Assembly: GCF_000003815.2 (NCBI RefSeq)
Contig: NC_049985.1
Coordinates: forward strand, 9,938,637-10,002,636
DNA: 64,000 nucleotides
Reading direction: 5' to 3'
Source of the DNA: Branchiostoma floridae
Lineage: Eukaryota > Chordata > Leptocardii > Amphioxiformes > Branchiostomatidae
The position numbers were made by a program, and so were the translations under genes. This document shows positions 55,901 to 61,074 of the stretch, in pieces (within the stretch, counting starts at the first letter, position 1; each line of letters begins with the position of its first letter). Under the pieces are notes generated by a model that saw only the letters and a list, made by a program, of their open reading frames with translations, was not told where the DNA came from and made no database searches.

Positions 55901-57596
55901 AGTATAGACGCATCCGCGTCTGTTAGCAGTTCACACAACACAATGCGAGACAACGGGTCGATACATACAGCAAATTGTCACCCTTTAACTCAACCCTTTG
56001 TCCGCGAACATGCGGGGATCATCCGGGTCTGACCTATGACATTTATCCTCGAGGCAAAACTAATCCGTTTCCATGGCAACAGATCCCCGCACACCTGTAT
56101 CAAAGCGAAACATGACTAAGGTTGCCAACTAGAATACATAAAAGGAACAAGACTGAGAAAATCCTCTTGTGTCATCGTTTTGATATTTGTTGTTTAAGGA
56201 GACAAATACACCGAGTACATCTGATATGAGGCCGATTAGACGGTCATAATGGTACAAAGAGAGTATAATTTTGGACACTTATTTTCTTGCTATCGCTTTA
56301 CATAACGTACATATAGGTATGTAAGATGCCCTAAAGGTCATTCTTCAATTGATACCTCGGACCCCCCGCTGTTACCAATACTAACTGCTGTAGACTTTAG
56401 TGTATAGATAATGTCTGGTGAATAAATGTAGACAACATAATACAGTACTACTAAGTGATTATAAACTTCAATGGGCCTATAAAACTGAGGGTTTTTTTAG
56501 CGTAAAATACTTATCAAGGCGCAATAAGTAAGATCGATAGACAGTCTGCAAGTAAGGCAGCATCTGAGACGTCTGCGAGCTCGACTTTCAAAATACTAGT
56601 CACAGCGTTACATTTGAAAGTCAAAGGAGAAAACATTGGACTAAGCGCAACGCTGCTAGCTCTTGATATCATGCTGAAGGTATTCCCCCGCAAAGCAAAC
56701 AAATTTACCTTCGCTATCCATTTGCTAATGCTGGTGGTATAGAAGGTGACAATATTTCTGAAAACCAACAACGTCGGTTCCCTTACTACTTTTACTGTCA
56801 TACTGACGCTCAACATGAACATTACCTTCTTACATCTTTACATAATACATGTGCTAAAAAATAGTCAATTGAAAAGGGAAACTGAAGAAAATACGTCAAC
56901 CGGTTGTATTTTGCGTTCGGCTTAGTTCTTTTCACAGTAGTCGCCACGCGGCCACTCTTAAGGCGATGTTTTTCTTGTCTTAAGTCACTGTTTACTTGGT
57001 CGTTGGAAAGCAACACGAATCGGCATTCAAAATGTTTAGATTTAATAAGAAATCAAGGAAACTGAATAGATAACATAAGAAAAAGGACGTGACAATGAGA
57101 TAAAAGGCTGGTGTGTCATAATTGAATGATACGTCTTATCAAATGAGACAAGAACAACCGAAAGAACATGTATTATTTAGGGAGGAGATATGGCGCTCTC
57201 CCATCCCACCAGTACGTACATAAACAAGGGCTTAGCCGTACAAACTAGTCCGCATACCTGCTTTCTATGAATAAAACACCAGAAAATTGTCACAAAACAC
57301 AGAAATACGGACACGTGGACGGAGAAGTCATCCAATACAATCTATATGTCTGCATACCACTACTATCATTCGCGATACTCGCAATACCAACCATATTACG
57401 CAAGAACCTGCCTCCGACGTACTAGCTATAGTATAAGAACAGATTGAAACTCACCGATTCGGACTTCTGAAGGCACAAGAACGGCAGAACTTCTCTCCTG
57501 CACCGAGGCGAACAGAAGGAAGAAGTTGAGGAGAGAGGTAAGAACGGAGCTGGTGACACGGGGCATGACAAGACCGGGGCTGGAGACGCGGGGCAT
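26643..57596 (-). CDS. Ionotropic glutamate receptor subunit, AMPA/kainate-like frame, 19 recognised exons
   Basis: Ligand-gated cation channel subunit of the plasma membrane. Exons in order: 57455-57596, 41717-41872, 39786-40052, 39346-39483, 35036-35160, 33100-33252, 32628-32789, 32149-32253, 31737-31856, 31518-31591 (runs into the N gap), 31181-31323, 30700-30860, 30061-30186, 29526-29701, 29105-29238, 28578-28775, 27909-28069, 27276-27453, 26643-26807. Phases agree at every junction that can be checked; about 960 residues are visible. Order: signal peptide, amino-terminal domain (VRIGALYDGESPTDRTAV to about residue 440), S1 (GFCVDLLDW; SITIRADREEVVDF with the ligand Arg), M1, pore loop (FCTLFQQGPEEYPKS), M3 (ATYTANLAAHLT), S2 (FVWDSGILDY), M4, short cytoplasmic tail. 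The S1-S2 core is nearest AMPA/kainate types, but the Trp-Asp in S2 is as in GluN1. The amphioxus Epsilon group is one candidate assignment, unproven. Confidence 0.95.
26980..27084. mobile_element. TAGCCTGA...TCAGCGAGAG repeat family, copy 1
   Basis: The segment starts TAGCCTGACAAATCGCGCTC and ends CAGGCTA in inverse. AATCGCGCTCCTAGC, GCCGGC and GAGAGATTGTATAAAC recur in opposite orientation at 60379-60458, and a decayed partial copy is at 53636-53697. There is no coding capacity. It lies in the last intron of the receptor gene. Confidence 0.6.
27211..27257. mobile_element. End fragment of the CCAAGCAGATC MITE family
   Basis: On the minus strand it reads CTCCAAGCAGATCCTACGG, then TGGCATAAGATA and AAAAGCTGGC, matching the left half of the element at 14421-14575. 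It lies about 18 bp from the donor of the M4 exon (27275). Confidence 0.65.
27276..28775 (-). CDS. Glutamate receptor S2 half of the ligand-binding domain and M4 (exons 28578-28775, 27909-28069, 27276-27453)
   Basis: The first exon opens TEIAYGTVLSSGPHSFF, where AMPA receptors have a Ser-Thr pair that contacts ligand; here the aligned positions are Gly-Pro. It then gives HYAFVWDSGILDYV, with Trp-Asp as in GluN1 instead of the AMPA Glu. The second exon has CDLKTVGRLFSKTGYGFALQ and the conserved lobe-2 cysteine. The third starts after a Cys that pairs in the family, then M4 (MLGVFVLVYGAMAISLVV). What is seen is sequence; the ligand effect is inferred. Confidence 0.9.
27483..27765. repeat. Imperfect GAAT/GATG microsatellite
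   Basis: About 280 bp of degenerate tetranucleotides (GAAT, GAGT, GATG variants) begin 30 bp upstream of the M4 exon, replacing the normal pyrimidine-rich intron end except for a short tract. The long reverse open frames rich in Ile, His and Ser here are translations of this repeat and not genes. Confidence 0.9.
28119..28155. mobile_element. Minimal transposon footprint: 17 bp fused inverted ends between 10 bp direct repeats
   Basis: AGGAGGTTAACCTCCTT (28129-28145) is a perfect palindrome with the preceding A. It is flanked on both sides by the exact 10-mer GGTTTATGCA (28119-28128 and 28146-28155), which looks like a target-site duplication. The arm motif AAGGAGGTTAA is seen elsewhere in the window. 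The element has no interior left. Confidence 0.65.
28291..28520. mobile_element. 230 bp palindromic MITE
   Basis: The two arms of about 95-100 bp are inverted copies: AGCCTCC...CTCATAATACACTTTTGC and TTTCTTTTTGTACTGG at the left, mirrored at the right. CTTAAGT occurs just outside both ends (28283-28289, 28521-28527), a possible 7 bp target duplication. One arm is also present at 15495-15578. It is inserted in the receptor intron between S2 exons. Confidence 0.8.
29105..30186 (-). CDS. Glutamate receptor pore region, M1-M3 (exons 30061-30186, 29526-29701, 29105-29238)
   Basis: M1 is LWLLIAITTVAVGVFLSIV, followed by KLSPYSC. The M1-M2 loop is long and acidic, with DDDDDD and DSDDDEND runs coded by GAT repeats. 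The pore loop is LGDWIWNSFCTLFQQGPEE: Gln at the Q/R site and Glu four residues on, which in AMPA-type channels goes with calcium permeability (family knowledge). M3 has ATYTANLAAHLT where the usual motif is SYTANLAAF, so two of the most conserved gate positions differ (Ser to Thr, Phe to His). Confidence 0.92.
30187..30699 (-). other. GC-AG intron in the glutamate receptor gene
   Basis: The S1 exon ends GAGAAAAG and the intron opens GCGAGT; the acceptor is ccgcag. Only this junction keeps phase 2 and joins S1 (PLEKR) to M1 (LWLL) without frameshift. The nearest GT, three codons on, gives the wrong phase. AAG followed by GCRAGT is the usual context of the minor GC donor class. Confidence 0.75.
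30700..31323 (-). CDS. Glutamate receptor S1 half of the ligand-binding domain (exons 31181-31323, 30700-30860)
   Basis: The first exon encodes GFCVDLLDWMSQGMGF and NNWGAKDPITGKWNGVV, the second KADMVVASITIRADREEV and VDFTTPYIDVGLTF. The Arg of DREEV is the invariant alpha-carboxylate ligand residue of the family. The usual Pro before it (APLT) is Ser here (ASIT), the Thr is kept, and the aromatic at the AMPA Tyr450 position is Trp. S1 continues upstream into the N gap. Confidence 0.9.
31418..31517. other. Assembly gap of 100 N
   Basis: Exactly 100 N, the usual placeholder for a gap of unknown size. It cuts an exon of the glutamate receptor gene, so its true length and content are not known. 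Confidence 0.99.
31518..31591 (-). CDS. Glutamate receptor exon broken by the gap (start of S1)
   Basis: A good acceptor (tcttgcgcag) opens at 31591 in phase 0, matching the preceding exon, which ends RNRTLK. The frame reads RIFHLEAVLIPPSHYARF and continues open to the N run. In this family this is the beta strand at the start of S1. The rest of the exon, which must finish in phase 1 before GFCVDLL, is inside the gap. Confidence 0.6.
33528..34002. promoter_or_regulatory. Cluster of six CACGTG E-boxes in a receptor intron
   Basis: CACGTG occurs at 33528, 33556, 33714, 33730, 33965 and 33997. By chance about one is expected per 4 kb. The hexamer is bound by bHLH and bHLH-ZIP factors such as MYC/MAX, USF, MITF and CLOCK. 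It could mark an intronic enhancer; nothing in the sequence proves activity. Confidence 0.35.
34632..34825. mobile_element. MITE with about 46 bp terminal inverted repeats
   Basis: The left end TAATGTTAGTTCGCCTTTATC and the right end, whose complement reads TAATGTAAGTTCACCTTTAT, continue to match through CCGCG..GTTAC/AACC and TATATCCGTTGTT. The interior of about 100 bp is non-coding. It lies in the intron between the receptor exons at 33252 and 35036. Confidence 0.8.
37585..37777. mobile_element. MITE with TCACATTCG...CGAATGTGA ends
   Basis: The left end TCACATTCGGAGTGCGGTCG with TCGTAAGAT is mirrored by ATCGCACGACGACCTACGTC then GAATGTGA, with several mismatches. Related CGCACGACGA words occur at 25618, 25785 and 48440, suggesting older fragments of the family. 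Confidence 0.6.
38838..39160. repeat. (CACT)n microsatellite with higher-order repeats
   Basis: Long CACT tracts alternate with CTCTCGCTCGCTCGCTCGTT and CCGTCATTCC blocks, so a longer unit has been copied at least twice. A related tract fills 39237-39330. The long open frame of repeating THSL here is the translation of the repeat, not a protein. Confidence 0.9.
39163..39236 (-). repeat. Partial duplicate of receptor exon 4 (3' end plus donor)
   Basis: The segment repeats 39341-39410 at about 90% identity: CTACCTGCCTGTTTGATGGC, CTGCAGCAGCACGTCTATCT and TCTCCCTGGGCTGGAAC are shared. It holds the last 20-odd codons of the exon and an intact GT donor context (minus strand CAGGCAGGTAGG), but no acceptor; its other edge is CACT repeat. 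It cannot be a complete exon. Confidence 0.85.
40857..40988. repeat. GT microsatellite, interrupted
   Basis: Three GT tracts separated by short unique sequence lie in the intron between receptor exons at 40052 and 41717. The rest of this 1.7 kb intron shows no gene. Confidence 0.85.
46430..47000. repeat. Diverged periodic motif GYCTCACAAATAAC
   Basis: Versions of CTCACAAATAAC occur at about 46431, 46563, 46712, 46804, 46942 and 46985, each followed by AT-rich sequence of varying length. This looks like a very old tandem repeat. No coding potential. Confidence 0.35.
48261..48384. mobile_element. Foldback MITE related to the CCAAGCAGATC family
   Basis: CCAGGCAGATCCACCGGTGG with CATGGCAT, GTTTAGCTGG and CAAGAAGTGTTCT at the left are mirrored at the right over about 58 bp with few mismatches; the loop is under 15 bp. 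CTGAGAT occurs on both outer flanks. Confidence 0.8.
51180..51375. mobile_element. Diverged GC-rich MITE with internal hairpin
   Basis: GCCGGGTCCCG at about 51213 is mirrored by CGGGACCCGGC at about 51253. The right end, GCCCGGCAGGGCCCC then TTTCCAATTGTGACC, resembles the GCCCGGCCGGGC...GGAAATGTGAC end of the elements at 18952 and 21914. It is a degraded relative; the left boundary is uncertain. Confidence 0.45.
54424..54476. repeat. Two tandem CCAAT-box repeats
   Basis: AACCAATCAGTGCTTAGAACTG is followed by a second copy with AACCAATCAGAGCTTAGAACTG. Each carries CCAATCA, the core bound by NF-Y. Whether this is promoter-like or part of a repeat cannot be decided from sequence. Confidence 0.5.
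57455..57596 (-). CDS. Glutamate receptor exon 1, signal peptide
   Basis: The exon reads MPRVSSPGLV, then MPRVTSSVLTSLLNFFLLFA and SVQERSSAVLVPSEVRIG, then a donor (gtgagt) in phase 1. Joining it to the exon at 41872 gives VRIGALYDGES, the standard start of the amino-terminal domain. Two in-frame starts exist, at 57596 and 57566, created by a 30 bp tandem duplication. The second gives a more usual signal peptide length. Short tandem repeats (CCCTCCCATACTGGT three times, 57726-57773) lie just upstream. Confidence 0.8.
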
Positions 57597-59364
57597 GGCT
57601 GATGCTGGGCCGGCCGTACGGATGTGAGAGTAGCACTGATACTGGTGATAGTGCTGTAGGGCGATGGGAGAGACATGAGCTGGGCGATACCATTACTGTT
57701 CGTACTGGTGGGGTGGGTTTATCTATGTCCCTCCCATACTGGTCCCTCCCATACTGGTCCCTCCCATACTGGTTCATTCCATGTGGTTCATAATTCTTCA
57801 GTACTAACGTTGACTACAAGCCGTAAAGTAGTCTGCAGTTGGTATTAAAAGATTATGAATTTAAACTTCTTTGAAAATTGTAAAGGGTTTTACTTGTTTT
57901 ACTGTACCGTCATTATGACACCGTATCTAAATTATGGTGCAAATCTACACATATAAATGGTACCTGAGTTTTGCAAATAGTAAGAAATTAGCTTGGTAAG
58001 ACAGTATCTAACATTGAGTCTTTGACTTTGCTTGCTTGCCTGTGGTTGCTTTGATTAAAAGGGTTTAGAAATTTCGAAAGTCCCGCAAAGCTGGACACTG
58101 GGCTACGACGGGCACCAACGTCTGGATCTGCCTTGACGCTGCAATTTAGTTGTTACTTGACAGGTGGCATGGCGTACTTTATATTTGCTGCTGCTTTGTT
58201 ACAAACCTGAAAACGCTTCTTTTTACTTTATTGCGCGAAAATTGTAACAGGTACAATGTATGGCAATCTGTATATACACAGGAGTTCAACTATGTACTAT
58301 TGTTAGAATCTAATAACTAATGTAATCTAATCTAACAGCATAGACTATGTAAGTTAATGTTATACAAGCTAATGCTTCAGAACATTAAGTCAATATAGCA
58401 TTGTCTCGTTTTTGCAAGGAGTTGTGTATAAAATGGCAAACGGGACACCCGGACAGGCTATCTGAAGAACTCGATAACTAATGTGTACTACTTACACTAC
58501 TTACACAATAGGCCGGTGTATGTATGTGTGTGTCATCAAGAAACAGTTCAATAAACAGAGCGTAGTTCTGAACTCGGTTTATCAACAGCGTGAAAACTTT
58601 AATAGGCAAAGCCATGAAAGAATATGAGCTGACCAGCGCTGAGCTATTTTACGTTATCATTGCCACTTAGACTGATAACAGTATCATTGTCAAGAACAGC
58701 AACAAAGGGAAAATAACATTCCTACAAGAGTTGACGTCGCCAATTTTACTTAAACAATACTTGAAGCATCAGAGTTTCCTCACTTACATCTCATATACAA
58801 ACATGGATTCTAAACCATGCATTGTTGGATATTTTACCAAGCTGACCGTTATATAATCCACTATTTGCACACTTGCACTCACTAGCAACAAAATAAAGAA
58901 CATCCCGTCGAAAAAAAACCCGAAGAATTATCATGTGCGTTTATCTACCTTTTTAATACCGTTGTTTAATATCGAACTATATAAAATTTGAATCGCTCGC
59001 CACACTGTTCCCATGTAAAAGGATAACTACCGAAGACGAAAGTTTTGTGAAAGAATCCAGAATCTACAATATGTCTCGACAGGGACGGCGGGTGGTATAC
59101 GCTCTCAGGCACCTTTAACCCCTCCTGACGTCACGTGTACGTAATGTCACGTGTTTGAATCAGTGGGTCATTCACCCTGAGTAAGGCCGTAATTTCGGTG
59201 AGTTTGATAGTGTTGAGTTGGATCAGTGTGACGTTTCACACAAAAGGAGTGATTACTGTTGATTTTCCGCCGTCTTTTCTAAGCTGCTCATCAGTAAGGT
59301 AGGTTCGGGAAGATGAAGGTCACACAGAGGATGAAGGTCACACAGAGGACGCAGCTTCACCCGT
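57597..59364. promoter_or_regulatory. Upstream region of the glutamate receptor gene
   Basis: This 1.8 kb lies between the receptor's first exon and the 3' end of the Cys-rich gene; both are on the minus strand. A composite CRE/E-box (TGACGTCACGTG) is at 59126-59137 and a second CACGTG at 59147-59152, about 1.5 kb before the receptor start codon. No coding sequence is recognised. Confidence 0.4.
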
Positions 59365-60619
59365 TCAGCCCCTCCAGCCCACCAACATGGCGGTCAGCAG
59401 AGCGCCGAGGAGGACGTCGATGCAGAGGCGACACCTAGCGGCCACGTTGGTGTATTTCTCACAGGCCTGTGGGGGCTCGGCAGCTGTAAAATGGAAGTAA
59501 TTTCATTCTACATTAGTTTATTTTGTTCGAGATAATCTGGGGAAAACAACAGCAAAGTAAAAACCAGCTGGAGGACATACAAGATTCGGAAGAGGCAATG
59601 ATACATACAAACGTCGTATGGCAGCTATTATAAGGCAACAAATTGATGAAATTGGGAGGCAGTTGCGTACGTATGTGTTACAGTTACACGATTCGGACGT
59701 AGAACTTGTAGTCGATGGTCCATTCTGTCATAGTCTCACTGAAAATCGCACAACAAAACCCTTTGACTGCGACTCCATACTTATCTCCAAGCAGATCTTT
59801 GGAGGGGGCGCAACGGTTTCTGACTGGGCTGTTACGTTACGATCTGGCCTCCAAAGATCTGCTTGCAACACCACTTACAGGCCTGAGACTTGTACTGCTC
59901 ATACTGATCCTGTCCGGTGGCCATGCACTCCATGGTCTGGGAGGCGTCCTTCACACAGGTGTCCATCGTTGGATACAGCCTGTGGACGACACACAAGTAA
60001 AGCATCACACACTGCGCAGTAAGTTAGTTACGAAGATGCTAGAGAAAATGACAACAGCTTCAAATCAAGACGAAAAAGAAACGAAACGTCGCACGGTATC
60101 GCGCCAAGGAGGTTAAATAATTGCTTTCCAAATAACTGCCAGAAGAGGTACTGCGCCTGCGTGTATTTTTTTAGATAGAACTAGGGATGGGTTATAGTAA
60201 GAGCTGCCTCTCCTCCGAAAATTCGCTCAGGCCCTTGCTTGAAAATTACTTATGGCAATGGGTCGCGGCAACACGCACGTCCAAGAGTGCGACACACTTC
60301 TTGCCCCACAGGTATACTGGAATTCTCCCAGCGGCATGGGGCGTAACACCGGAAAAGACACGCCTCTATCCCACTTACTAGACTGAGTTTATACAATCTC
60401 TCGCTGGCAGCGGTTGTTAATGCAGCCGGCTGCTAGGAGCGCGATTTTAGTCAGGCTAGCCCACTCACATGCAGAGCTGCTTGAGCTCCGCCTCGCCAGG
60501 CTCGGGCGCTCCCGGGGCGAAGATCCGGGTGATGGTCTGGAGGGCAGGCGCCGTGCAGTTGGTGATGATCTCAGCACAGTTCAGAATGTCGTCAATACTC
60601 CCAGCGGCTGGAGATGGTA
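59365..60619 (-). CDS. Unrecognised Cys-rich secreted or anchored protein, last three exons
   Basis: Exons on the minus strand: 60469-60619, 59879-59979, 59365-59483, with matching phases. The 5' end is missing: the first visible exon starts in phase 1, and no signal exon was identified before the satellite array. Visible sequence includes DDILNCAEIITNCTAPALQ, ELKQLCMLYPTMDTCVKDAS, TMECMATGQDQYEQY and ACEKYTNVAARCRLCIDV, followed by a hydrophobic end LLGALLTAMLVGWRG. Paired cysteines in short helices suggest a small disulfide-rich ectodomain, and the hydrophobic C-terminus could be a GPI-attachment signal or a tail anchor (inference). I do not recognise the family. Confidence 0.6.
59788..59865. 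mobile_element. 78 bp foldback of the CCAAGCAGATC family beside a splice donor
   Basis: CAAGCAGATCTTTGGAGG is mirrored by CCTCCAAAGATCTGCTTG. It lies in the last intron of the Cys-rich gene, 13 bp from the exon boundary at 59879, so the hairpin is almost against the donor site. Confidence 0.8.
60379..60458. mobile_element. TAGCCTGA repeat family, copy 2
   Basis: The segment reads GTTTATACAATCTCTCGCTG and later GCTAGGAGCGCGATTT, then TCAGGCTA: the reverse of 26980-27084 with a shorter middle. It ends about 10 bp from the donor of the first visible Cys-rich gene exon (60469). Confidence 0.6.
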
Positions 60620-61074
60620 CTGTTGAGGATATAACACGGCTTTGTTAGAAGAAAGAAGAATGAAAATGTTGTCTATTAAAACGGGATACATTTGCAGTTG
60701 CTAAAGCGCCACCTACATCGGCTACTTATAGCGGTGATGAGAGAGTGGGGTAAGGAGCGCTCCCGGTGCCAGCCATATGGGGAGGACAGGCCGGGGAGAG
60801 TAGGCCGGGGAGAGGGGGCCAGACTATACCATTGTACCTGTAGGGGAGAAAGTACAGCATTATTGCAATCACTTCTATGTCCTCTCAAACACATTTCTGG
60901 CTAGCTATGGCCCGTTTTGGAAGCTAAAATATGACATTTCTTGGATTACCACATACTTATGCTATGGCAAAGTCGGGACTCTTAGTTAAACAAAAAACAA
61001 CAAAATTATATAAACCTCTAACAGCGACACCTACCGGAGTGAGTGTCCTTTCTTACTGTCTTGCAAAATCCTAC
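60620..61074. other. Region upstream of the visible Cys-rich gene exons
   Basis: An upstream exon of the minus-strand gene is expected here or beyond the satellite. One acceptor-like site (CCCCTACAG, minus strand, about 60846) opens a frame rich in Pro and Ser, with no support from family motifs. Nothing firm is called. Confidence 0.3.

Larger units (their letters stand above)
41873..57454 (-). other. 15.6 kb first intron of the glutamate receptor gene
   Basis: It joins the signal-peptide exon to the first exon of the amino-terminal domain; both ends have good splice sites and matching phase 1. Scanning the open frames on both strands gave no recognisable nested gene. Contents noted: diverged repeats near 43975-44160 and 47440-47600, a periodic CTCACAAATAAC motif at 46430-47000, a MITE at 48261-48384, a GC-rich hairpin element at 51180-51375, and paired CCAAT repeats at 54424-54476. 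Regulatory elements are likely in an intron of this size, but none is demonstrated. Confidence 0.75.

Noticed and set aside
42278-57200. Scattered open frames of 60-116 codons in the first receptor intron
   Set aside because: None shows family motifs, signal peptides with splice partners, or consistent phase; density matches chance for this base composition.
57451-57777. 108-codon reverse frame beginning MNQYGRDQYGRDQYGRD
   Set aside because: It comes from a 15 bp tandem repeat upstream of the receptor start and is in a different frame from the signal exon that fits the downstream gene.
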